Positions 36,882 to 42,703 of a stretch of DNA of 53,582 nt are shown piece by piece. Position 1 is the first letter of the stretch; each line of letters opens with the position of its first letter. Both the position numbers and the translations under genes were made by a program. The notes below the pieces were generated by a model. The model had not been told where the DNA came from and did not search any database. It saw nothing but the letters and a program-made list of their open reading frames with translations. Source of the DNA: a virus. The stretch is taken from positions 1-53,582 of IMG/VR virus record IMGVR_UViG_3300036770_002010, one strand, 5' to 3'.

Positions 36882-36908
36882 ACTTATATAATGGATATTT
36901 CTATTTGA
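36882..36908 (+). promoter_or_regulatory. Early cassette upstream element, copy 5
   Basis: ACTTATATAATGGATATTTC followed by TATTTGA. The CAAAA leader is displaced to about 20 bases later. Confidence 0.6.
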
Positions 36909-36937
36909 TATTAATTTTTAATCTTAAATCAAAATTT

Positions 36938-37189
36938 ATGGAAATTATTTGTATTTACAAAACAAATAATAATTGTATTGCATTCATTGCACCTTTTTAT
37001 GAAGGTGATGATATACATGAATGTGAAATAGTTTTATCAAACTCTTTAAAAGATAGATTAGAAAATCATAAAAGATTAATGGAATGGGATACAGACCTTA
37101 ATCCATTAGAATTTAATGATTATGAAAAAGCTCATAAATACGCATTTAGTATCGCTTTTAAAGGTCTTGATTATGATGAATATCATTGA
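36938..37189 (+). CDS. Small early protein (83 residues), cassette 5
   Basis: Start at the ATG at 36938 (MEIICIYKTNNNCIAFI); the upstream in-frame TTG lies in the promoter-like element. The protein is acidic, with a strand-rich first half, then DRLENHKRLMEWDTDLNP and a C-terminal YAFSIAFKGLDYDEYH. No known family. Confidence 0.65.
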   Translation: MEIICIYKTNNNCIAFIAPFYEGDDIHECEIVLSNSLKDRLENHKRLMEWDTDLNPLEFNDYEKAHKYAFSIAFKGLDYDEYH

Positions 37190-37198
37190 ATAAAAACA

Positions 37199-37229
37199 AG
37201 AGTAGTAGTAATACTACTCTACTTTTATA
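37199..37229 (+). terminator. Terminator of cassette 5 with GTAA tetraloop
   Basis: AGAGTAGTA pairs with TACTACTCT around GTAA (a GNRA loop), followed by ACTTTTA. Confidence 0.8.
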
Positions 37230-37279
37230 CTTCGTATAAAACTATTACTATAACTAATGTTAATGTAATTAATAGATGC

Positions 37280-37310
37280 ACTTATATAAAGGATATTCCC
37301 TTTTGTTATA
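37280..37310 (+). promoter_or_regulatory. Early cassette upstream element, copy 6
   Basis: ACTTATATAAAGGATATTCC followed by CTTTTGTTATA. The most diverged copy, 34 bases before the start codon. Confidence 0.5.
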
Positions 37311-37343
37311 GTTTTTTTGTTTTACTTTTAAAAACTTTTAAAG

Positions 37344-37820
37344 ATGGCTTTAGGCACTAAATCCACTACAAAGACTCCTGCTAACGCAGTTGAGTCTGTG
37401 AAGAACATCAATAATATCATCCATTTCATGGCTGAGATTACTGACATTCGTGAATGCAATAATCCAGAACTTCAAGAAGTTGTGGATGATATTGCATACT
37501 ACAAGTCATCTTCTGGTTCACTCTACCTATGGGCAGAGTGTACTCGCGAAGATGGTTTGTCTCAGTCAGCCATGTTGTTCCAAAATGTCTTATTCGACAA
37601 AAATGGTAAACAACGTTACGAAGTTGGCTCTGTCGTGCCAATCGATGCCGTTGTTACCAGCAATTCTGCCAAAGAAGATTCTCTGCTTTGGAAAATTGCA
37701 CCTCCAGGTGTTGCACCCAAAGTATCGTTAGACAAATTGTCTTCCGATTCTAAATGGGTACAAGCTGTACGTTCTGGCTCTATCAAGCCTTACGTACCAC
37801 CTGGATTGAAACTTAAATAG
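37344..37820 (+). CDS. Early protein with atypical codon use (158 residues), cassette 6
   Basis: Begins MALGTKSTTKTPANAVESVK. A strand-rich central part (SGSLYLWAECTRED, then RYEVGSVVPIDAVV) could be an OB-like barrel, and the C-terminus KPYVPPGLKLK is basic. Codons are clearly richer in C and G at third positions than in neighbouring genes, as expected for high expression tuned to the host or for a recent transfer. Largest gene of the cassette array. A single-strand-binding role is possible but not shown. Confidence 0.65.
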   Translation: MALGTKSTTKTPANAVESVKNINNIIHFMAEITDIRECNNPELQEVVDDIAYYKSSSGSLYLWAECTREDGLSQSAMLFQNVLFDKNGKQRYEVGSVVPIDAVVTSNSAKEDSLLWKIAPPGVAPKVSLDKLSSDSKWVQAVRSGSIKPYVPPGLKLK

Positions 37821-37833
37821 TTTCAATAGAGTT

Positions 37834-37866
37834 AAGAGAGTTAGCAATAACTCTCTTCTCTCTTTT
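37834..37866 (+). terminator. Terminator of cassette 6 with GCAA tetraloop
   Basis: AAGAGAGTTA pairs with TAACTCTCTT around GCAA, followed by CTCTCTTTTT. Confidence 0.85.
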
Positions 37867-38215
37867 TCAACTATTTTAGTTGATTAGATACTGGGAACTA
37901 ATGCGCGGAGCTAATGCCCGACTGTCGCTGTTACACTTTTACTTTCTTTGTTACACTTTTGCGTTTTACTGTCTAACTATTTGTAGTTAAAATGTTGATA
38001 GTGAATGAGTTGAGTGTGTGAATGGGAGTGATTACTCATCAAACACCCATTTTCAACTCATTTCGCTATTGATACCATTTGTTATATCTTGATAATACTA
38101 TTTAGTGTTAATGTAAAATATTTGATTAAAACCTAATTTACGAAGACAAGTATTGCAGCTTGTATGTATTAAATTAGGCATCAAATAAAAAAACTTAATA
38201 ACTTTCCAAGTTGTC
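37867..38215 (+). other. Non-coding stretch with strong secondary structure
   Basis: No credible ORF. ATAGTGAATGAGTTGA (37998-38014) pairs with TCAACTCATTTCGCTAT (38053-38069), enclosing ATGGG/CCCAT and GAGT/ACTC hairpins. Further on CCTAATTTA (38132-38140) pairs with TAAATTAGG (38170-38178) around ACAAG/CTTGT. The first 120 bases hold two copies of GTTACACTTTT. Probably one or two small RNAs or a long leader. Confidence 0.5.
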
Positions 38216-38314
38216 GAGGACACCAGTTTCTTTGATAAATACTATTGTAAAGACCGTAATTGGAACGACTTTAGTTTAATTGTTGCAACGACAGTTTATC
38301 AAAGTTTTAGGTGT
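38190..38314 (+). ncRNA. Repeated structured leader RNA, copy 1
   Basis: An A-rich tract and short hairpin are followed by the conserved block GAGGACACCAGTTTCTTT (38216-38233). CTTTGATAAA (38230-38239) then pairs perfectly with TTTATCAAAG (38295-38304), followed by the conserved TTTTAGGTGT. The next start codon is 26 bases downstream. Copies 2 and 3 have different closing-stem sequences that still pair. Confidence 0.65.
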
Positions 38315-38339
38315 AAAACACAAATCAAAATCAATTAAT

Positions 38340-38705
38340 ATGAAAAATTTATTATGGTGTGCAAATCACCAACCATTACAAGAACAACTTGATTCATTAA
38401 ATGAAATGGGTAATGTTATCTTTTTAAAAGATATATATCCTGATATTATGAATCAATTGAGTAACACTCCACCAAGTAGAAGTGAATGTAGGATTTTAGC
38501 TGGTACTATTTCAGTTATTGCTGAAGAGTTAGATGCTAAGATTGTACAGTTAGGTGGTAGTCCATTATTCTTAGTAATGGCAAGTCCTATTATTGGTAGT
38601 GGTAGAATGATATTCGCTGATTCAGATAGAATATCAGAAGATATACCACAACCAGATGGTAGTGTTAAAAAGATTTCAACTTTTAAACATAAAGGTTGGT
38701 CTTAG
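38340..38705 (+). CDS. Putative Csx20-like ring nuclease (possible anti-type III CRISPR protein)
   Basis: Start at the ATG at 38340; an upstream in-frame TTG lies in the structured RNA. The 121-residue protein begins MKNLLWCANHQPLQEQLDSL. It has an LKDIYPDIMNQLSNTPP segment, then KIVQLGGSPLFLVMAS, and ends DGSVKKISTFKHKGW. From memory, Csx20 ring nucleases show the same order: a start like LLLFNH-LT-EQ, a LP--LQ-LW--IPP segment, D-VLVQGD-GATYLMV, and an end like DG-V----FKHVRFR. Ring nucleases degrade the cyclic oligoadenylate alarm of type III CRISPR. Family membership is inferred by eye and the binding residues are not proven. Confidence 0.45.
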   Translation: MKNLLWCANHQPLQEQLDSLNEMGNVIFLKDIYPDIMNQLSNTPPSRSECRILAGTISVIAEELDAKIVQLGGSPLFLVMASPIIGSGRMIFADSDRISEDIPQPDGSVKKISTFKHKGWS

Positions 38706-38712
38706 TATTACA

Positions 38713-38738
38713 GTAGAGTGGTAGTAATATCACTCTAC
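38713..38738 (+). terminator. Hairpin after the putative ring nuclease gene
   Basis: GTAGAGTG pairs perfectly with CACTCTAC, 10-base loop, 7 bases after the stop codon. No clear T run follows, so it may stabilise or process the RNA. Confidence 0.5.
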
Positions 38739-38756
38739 GATTGTTAATTAATAATA

Positions 38757-39015
38757 TGATATGAAAACATTTAAGACAGAGCTGAAAACTCTTTAAACTT
38801 ATTCTAAGTGATTTAGAAATCACGTATGTCCTGACTTTAACTACAGAGTAATTAACTGTGGGAATGGACTCTAACTTTAATGTATCATTCTAGTTTCACA
38901 AGGACTGGCAGTTGTAATAATATTCTCCCATCGTGGTAAGAACAGAGAACTATACTATGTGAGTATAGAATAAAATAATTTCATTGTATTGAAATACATC
39001 TATTACAACTGAATA
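38757..39015 (+). ncRNA. Structured non-coding RNA candidate
   Basis: About 260 bases without an ORF. GTGATTT/AAATCAC forms a perfect hairpin, GAATG pairs with CATTC, and CAGTTGTAATA pairs perfectly over 11 bp with TATTACAACTG, enclosing CTATACT/AGTATAG and a TTTCA/TGAAA hairpin. It ends just before copy 2 of the repeated leader RNA. Confidence 0.5.
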
Positions 39016-39023
39016 CAGAGTGA

Positions 39024-39206
39024 ATAAAAAAAATCTCATTTGAGGACACTAGTTTCTTTTACTTATGTTTAATTAGAGTAATTAAAATTATTTAGTTTAA
39101 AGCTTAGAGTATTACATCAACCTAGGATAAGATGTAATATGCTCAAAACCGCAACTTACTAAATAACTCTTGAATTAAACCGAACAAATTGTAAAAGTTT
39201 TATAGT
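39024..39206 (+). ncRNA. Repeated structured leader RNA, copy 2
   Basis: Conserved block GAGGACACTAGTTTCTTT starts at 39042. Nested stems follow: CTTTTAC/GTAAAAG (39056/39191), GTTTAATT/AATTAAAC (39067/39173), TATTTAGT/ACTAAATA (39089/39158) and GAGTATTACATC/GATGTAATATGCTC (39107/39131). The conserved AAAGTTTTA and TGT come next, 32 bases before the start codon at 39238. The stems differ in sequence from copies 1 and 3. Confidence 0.7.
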
Positions 39207-39237
39207 GTATTTTTATTATTAACCAAAACCTAAATAT

Positions 39238-39432
39238 ATGAATAACAGAACAAAGATTACTAATGATAAATTCTCTATAAGAATTTGTCAAATAGCTTCT
39301 AATTATGGATTTAAGAATATTGGTAGTTTCCATAAATTCTTAAAGCAATGTAGTCCTAATGCTAAATTAGGATTAGAAATGGGTCACATAAGAGTGGCTA
39401 ATATCCTCAAAGAAGTTGAGGAATGTTTTTAA
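39238..39432 (+). CDS. Hypothetical small basic protein (64 residues)
   Basis: Begins MNNRTKITNDKFSIRICQIA and contains a helix-turn-helix-like layout (YGFKNIGSFHKFLKQCSPN), ending in an acidic helix (NILKEVEECF). It is preceded by the structured leader copy 2 and followed directly by copy 3, so it is an isolated unit. Function unknown. Confidence 0.6.
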   Translation: MNNRTKITNDKFSIRICQIASNYGFKNIGSFHKFLKQCSPNAKLGLEMGHIRVANILKEVEECF

Positions 39433-39620
39433 ATAAAAAACTCAATAACAATCAAAGTTATTGGAGACATTAGTTTCTTTATAATACATTAAGACGAAGT
39501 TAGTATGATAGACGAAATCACAATTAAGTGCTACAGTTTAGTAAAAATATCATATAACTAGTGCGTAAGCATTGGGTTAAGCAGTTAAGTAAAAATTAAT
39601 GTATTGTAAAGTTTTAAATG
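39431..39620 (+). ncRNA. Repeated structured leader RNA, copy 3
   Basis: After an AATAAC/GTTATT hairpin comes GGAGACATTAGTTTCTTT. CTTTATAATACATTAA (39477-39492) pairs over 16 bp (one G-U) with TTAATGTATTGTAAAG (39596-39611), and AGTTA-TATGATA pairs with TATCATATAACT inside. CAC/GTG and TGC-GTAA-GCA hairpins follow, then the conserved AAAGTTTTA. The next start codon is at 39657. Confidence 0.7.
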
Positions 39621-39656
39621 TCTTATTTTATACTAAATAAAAACCTATATATATAT

Positions 39657-39851
39657 ATGACAGATAAAGTTTGGGGATTAAAATCTAGTGCTATAACATC
39701 TAAGAATGATATAGCATATCATGGTTCTACTATTAAAGTAGAACATACTTGTATTAGAGGAAAACTATTTACTTACTATCAATTAGTTGATAATAATTGG
39801 ATAGAAATTACTGAAGAAGAACTTAGAGTATTATTAAACCAAAACTTATAA
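39657..39851 (+). CDS. Hypothetical small protein (64 residues)
   Basis: Start chosen at 39657 (MTDKVWGLKSSAITSKND) because it has the same spacing after an AAAAACCTA leader as its neighbour. The ATG at 39618 lies in the conserved end of the structured RNA. The protein is strand-rich in its middle (KVEHTCIRGKLFTYY) with an acidic helix at the end, like a small SH3-type fold, but no family is recognised. Confidence 0.6.
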   Translation: MTDKVWGLKSSAITSKNDIAYHGSTIKVEHTCIRGKLFTYYQLVDNNWIEITEEELRVLLNQNL

Positions 39852-39855
39852 TATT

Positions 39856-40095
39856 ATGACAAAAGAAAAGATTTACTGGAAAATGCGTAATGGTAATTTA
39901 ATAGACATAGATGATATGGATATTGAACACTTACGCAATACGCTAAAACTTGTGTTAAGAAATAGAGAAACAGTTATTAAAAGAATTGTTGAAGCTAAAT
40001 CTAAACGTAAGTTTAAATTACAAGGGGATATGGCTAATGAGTTTAACAAAAGCCAATATGAGAATGACGAATACGATGAATCATTAATGCACTAA
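39856..40095 (+). CDS. Hypothetical charged protein (79 residues)
   Basis: Highly charged helical protein (IEHLRNTLKLVLRNRETVIK, then EAKSKRKFKLQG) with an acidic C-terminus. It is 4 bases after its upstream neighbour and 2 before the lysin-like gene, forming a small operon with them. Function unknown. Confidence 0.6.
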   Translation: MTKEKIYWKMRNGNLIDIDDMDIEHLRNTLKLVLRNRETVIKRIVEAKSKRKFKLQGDMANEFNKSQYENDEYDESLMH

Positions 40096-40097
40096 TT

Positions 40098-40907
40098 ATG
40101 AGAAAGAAAGTAATTGATTATGTACCAGAAAATAAGAGTTTACCTCTTATAGTTGGTATATTAACAGTTACTGCTTTCATTCTAGGAGTTAAGTATTCTA
40201 ATAATGGAATGTACTATGAACAATCAGTAGTACCAGAGACTAAGTTTTTCACTATATTTGAAACTAAAATTGATACAGTTTTTGTAGAGAAAAAAGTTAC
40301 AGAAGCAGTTATTAATGAAGATGCTTATGGTGATAGAAATTATGGTCACAGTATTAGAGGACTTAACTTAAAAGAGTTAAGGCAGAAACTAACAAACATG
40401 GGATTTAAACACTTAAATAATATAGATTTATTTAAGATGCGTAGAATATGGTTGTTATACAACTATGATGATATGCTAATGAATGTCCATGTACTTACTG
40501 ATTTTCCTGTTAGTATGATTTATAGCTTCTTTATTATAGAAGCTACTACAGCAGGAATAGAAACTGACTTATGGCGATTACATGCTAATGCTGGAGGTGT
40601 TAAAGCACTCAAAGGTCATAATCATGTAACGTATCGTACTCGAGAGGTGATTAGAGGTAGAAACAAATACATCAAAGCTAAATTCTTTAGTAGTAAGAGT
40701 ACTAAAGATGGCATTAAATTGTGGTCTGGAGTATTAAACTCTGATAGATACAAGAAATGCAAAATATATGATGTCAAACCTCCACAACTTTACAAGAAAA
40801 TCTGTAAGTGTATCTACAAGAGTGGATATCATACAGATACAGACTACGAATTTAGAGCTTCACTAATGTCAGAATATTGGGACTTAAAGAAACATTTACC
40901 TGAATGA
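40098..40907 (+). CDS. Membrane-anchored glucosaminidase-type lysin (probable)
   Basis: The 269-residue protein has an N-terminal membrane segment (residues 16-33, LPLIVGILTVTAFILGV) and a C-terminal lysozyme-like domain. That domain has FPVSMIYSFFIIEATTAGIE near 134-153 (the first Glu, in IEA, is the expected catalytic position), TDLWRLHANAGGVKAL, a short F-S--S--DG-KLWSGVLNSDRY block and YK. This fits the FlgJ/glucosaminidase fold acting on N-acetylglucosaminyl bonds. Anchoring would place it on the outer face of the inner membrane. It is apart from the other lysis genes and may act early. Overlaps the RadC-like gene by 4 bases. Confidence 0.65.
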   Translation: MRKKVIDYVPENKSLPLIVGILTVTAFILGVKYSNNGMYYEQSVVPETKFFTIFETKIDTVFVEKKVTEAVINEDAYGDRNYGHSIRGLNLKELRQKLTNMGFKHLNNIDLFKMRRIWLLYNYDDMLMNVHVLTDFPVSMIYSFFIIEATTAGIETDLWRLHANAGGVKALKGHNHVTYRTREVIRGRNKYIKAKFFSSKSTKDGIKLWSGVLNSDRYKKCKIYDVKPPQLYKKICKCIYKSGYHTDTDYEFRASLMSEYWDLKKHLPE

Positions 40908-41362
40908 AATCAGAAATGTTTAAAGTAAATGTAGTATCTTTATGTTATAAGCAGAAATACGATACTACAGATTATCCAATAATCAATAACAGTAAAACAG
41001 CAGCTGATATATTCTTTGAATCATGGGATAAAGATACTATAGCACTTGAAGAACAACTAAAAGTGTTATATCTTAATCGTAGAAATCAAGTTATTGGCTT
41101 ATATACTGTTAGCGTTGGTGGAGTTGCGGGAACTGTTGTGTGCAATAAGAAAATACTTGCATGTGGACTTAAAATAGTTGCATCGGGAATGATTATTGCA
41201 CACAATCATCCTTCAGGAAATAAACAACTATCAGAACAAGATAGAATAATTACTAAAAGTTTAAAAGAATGTGGTAAAATAATGGATATAAAATTATTAG
41301 ACCATATTATTTTGTTACCTAATGGTAATTTTGTATCTTTCGCTGATAATGCGGAATTTTAG
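40904..41362 (+). CDS. RadC-like JAB/MPN domain protein
   Basis: The 152-residue protein has the JAB metalloprotease-fold signature: acidic Glu49-Glu50, AHNHPSGN with His100 and His102, and Asp113 in LSEQD. This is the RadC family form without its N-terminal helix-hairpin-helix domain. RadC proteins in phages and mobile elements often sit with anti-restriction or recombination genes, and their biochemical role is not settled. The motif residues are all present, so it is likely to bind zinc. Ends 28 bases before a perfect 10-bp hairpin. Confidence 0.85.
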   Translation: MKSEMFKVNVVSLCYKQKYDTTDYPIINNSKTAADIFFESWDKDTIALEEQLKVLYLNRRNQVIGLYTVSVGGVAGTVVCNKKILACGLKIVASGMIIAHNHPSGNKQLSEQDRIITKSLKECGKIMDIKLLDHIILLPNGNFVSFADNAEF

Positions 41363-41389
41363 ATTTGTTATGATTACAATTAATTATGG

Positions 41390-41416
41390 TTAGGGTAAGT
41401 TAAGTGCTTACCCTAA
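41390..41416 (+). terminator. Perfect 10-bp hairpin after the RadC-like gene
   Basis: TTAGGGTAAG pairs with CTTACCCTAA around a 7-base loop. The following TGTTTAAA is only weakly T-rich. A terminator or processing site. Confidence 0.65.
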
Positions 41417-41434
41417 TGTTTAAACCACTAAATT

Positions 41435-41701
41435 ATGCTAAAAAGTAAAAAAGAAATAGAAAATTACGAAGAAAAAGCAAAATTTCTTCAAGAAAATGGT
41501 TGGGAAACTTGGTACAATGATGATAATTGGATAAAAACAGAATGGCTCGAACAAGATAAATCTGTCGATAGAATGGGAGATTCAACAGATAGAATTTATG
41601 CATGGTTAATGAAAAAACAAAATCAAGAAACACCATTAGAAAACAAAGAGGTATTTAATGCGTTAAAAATATATGAATCTTTAAAAAATTTAGAACTTTA
41701 A
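41435..41701 (+). CDS. Hypothetical acidic protein (88 residues)
   Basis: Begins MLKSKKEIENYEEKAKFLQE and is rich in charged residues and Trp (WETWYNDDNWIKTEWL). Two helical ends flank an aromatic centre. No known family. It is 10 bases before a 28-residue zinc-ribbon gene. Confidence 0.65.
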   Translation: MLKSKKEIENYEEKAKFLQENGWETWYNDDNWIKTEWLEQDKSVDRMGDSTDRIYAWLMKKQNQETPLENKEVFNALKIYESLKNLEL

Positions 41702-41711
41702 AACTCAAACA

Positions 41712-41798
41712 ATGAAATGTCCAAAATGTGGTTCTAATGATTATTATTTTGATGGTTTATGTTTTGTATGCACTGAATGTGGTTATTATACAAAATAA
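41712..41798 (+). CDS. Zinc-ribbon microprotein (28 residues)
   Basis: MKCPKCGSNDYYFDGLCF, then VCTECGYYTK. Two CxxC knuckles 14 residues apart make a textbook zinc ribbon, about the smallest fold of its kind. The start is an ATG 10 bases after the preceding stop with the common CAA-A context. Such ribbons usually contact nucleic acid or RNA polymerase. It ends 8 bases before the first tRNA-like element, so it may be co-transcribed with it. Confidence 0.6.
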   Translation: MKCPKCGSNDYYFDGLCFVCTECGYYTK

Positions 41799-41806
41799 AA
41801 CAATCT

Positions 41807-41927
41807 AGCAAGGTGGCGGAATTGGTAGACGCTATTATCTGAAAGGCTGAATGCGAGTAACTTCGATGTTACATAGACCTTGGTAGGTAGGAACAGCCAC
41901 ATGTGAGTTCGAATCTCACTCTTGCTA
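41807..41927 (+). tRNA. tRNA-Leu-like element with disrupted anticodon domain
   Basis: The acceptor stem AGCAAGG/TCTTGCT with discriminator A, a leucine-type D arm (GCGGAATTGGTAGACGC) and a T arm (GTGAG-TTCGAAT-CTCAC) are all intact. The 70 bases between D and T arms contain no normal 5-bp/7-base anticodon arm. Instead there are GGCTG/CAGCC enclosing GTAAC-TTCGAT-GTTAC and ACCT/AGGT. At 121 bases it is about 35 longer than a normal tRNA-Leu. It could be an intron-containing tRNA, a pseudo-tRNA or a dedicated tRNA-like RNA. I cannot assign a decoding specificity. Confidence 0.55.
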
Positions 41928-42005
41928 CTTTACAAAAGGCAGACGTTAAACTAGAGTGAAATAGATGGTGGTTATATTTCTAAAGTCTGTATTGTACCAC
42001 TAAAT

Positions 42006-42127
42006 AGTCAAGTAGCTCAGTGGGTTAGAGCAACTGGTGACGACGGTTCGAGTCCGTTCCATACGAAAGTATGAGGTGTGTAGGGTATCAAGCGAGTGTG
42101 TCATAGGTTCGAATCCTATCTTGACTA
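42006..42127 (+). tRNA. tRNA-like element with inserted second T-arm-like hairpin
   Basis: Acceptor AGTCAAG/CTTGACT with discriminator A, a normal D arm (GCTC-AGTGGGTTA-GAGC) and a normal T arm (ATAGG-TTCGAAT-CCTAT) are present. Between them are about 70 bases instead of about 22. ACTGG and CGAGT could form a mismatched anticodon stem enclosing GACGG-TTCGAGT-CCGTT (T-arm-like) and CATAC-GAAA-GTATG. Length 122 bases. No clean anticodon loop is seen. The spacer 41928-42005 before it has a CAGAC/GTCTG pair and no gene. Confidence 0.55.
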
Positions 42128-42286
42128 TCTTACTGATTAATCATCAGATAGTATGCCCAATATGAGAGAAAACAGAGTGATTACTGTATGGGAACGTACA
42201 TTGACGTATAGGAAGAACGTCAGAGGATGTCACCTCGACCTCGTTAGGACGAAATGACTATTCCTAACCTAGAAATAGGGACAGCC
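42128..42286 (+). other. Structured non-coding stretch after the tRNA-like elements
   Basis: No ORF. It contains GACGT/ACGTC, GAGG/CCTC and CCTA-GAAA-TAGG hairpins in series and is richer in G and C than its surroundings. Probably a further small RNA or processed spacer. Confidence 0.4.
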
Positions 42287-42330
42287 ATAACACTTGTAAG
42301 TTGGATAAATTAGAGTGTTATTTTATTATT
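42287..42330 (+). terminator. Terminator closing the tRNA-like region
   Basis: ATAACACT (42287-42294) pairs perfectly with AGTGTTAT (42314-42321), followed by TTTATTATT. Confidence 0.6.
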
Positions 42331-42350
42331 AATCATTAAACAATATTCAG

Positions 42351-42632
42351 ATGTTACAAAAAGTTATTATTTCTTTAGTTATCCTATTTAGTTTATCAGT
42401 TAATGTTCACTATTATCTTAAAGAAAGAGATAGAGAAATAGAATTAACAAATTACACAGATTATAATGTATTATCCGACAAGAATGGACAAGTAATGGGA
42501 TTACTACAACTACAAACAGTTGCAGAACCTGTAGTAGGAGACAGTATCATTATATTTACTGAAGATAAAGAATACTATCTTACAGTAAATGATATGAAAG
42601 TGTTTAATAATTTATTAGTAGGCAACGAGTAG
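42351..42632 (+). CDS. Small membrane-anchored protein (93 residues)
   Basis: The N-terminal hydrophobic segment (residues 4-20, KVIISLVILFSLSVNVH) is a signal anchor or uncleaved signal peptide. The rest is acidic and strand-rich (GDSIIIFTEDKEYYLTV), likely in the periplasm. It is followed within 8 bases by a tRNA-like minihelix and a terminator in the same transcript. Function unknown. Confidence 0.65.
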   Translation: MLQKVIISLVILFSLSVNVHYYLKERDREIELTNYTDYNVLSDKNGQVMGLLQLQTVAEPVVGDSIIIFTEDKEYYLTVNDMKVFNNLLVGNE

Positions 42633-42640
42633 TATTTATT

Positions 42641-42680
42641 AGAGAGAATGGTTAATTCAAGTTCGATTCTTGACTCTCTA
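42641..42680 (+). ncRNA. Minimal tRNA-like minihelix
   Basis: AGAGAG (42641-42646) pairs with CTCTCT (42674-42679) with a following A. A complete T arm, TCAAG-TTCGATT-CTTGA, is stacked directly on the 3' strand as in tRNA. A 10-base linker (AATGGTTAAT) with a D-loop-like GGTTAA replaces the D and anticodon arms. At 40 bases it cannot decode. It could act as an RNase P or RNase Z signal in the 3' UTR. Confidence 0.55.
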
Positions 42681-42703
42681 CAATTCATAAGGTTTTGGTT
42701 TTC

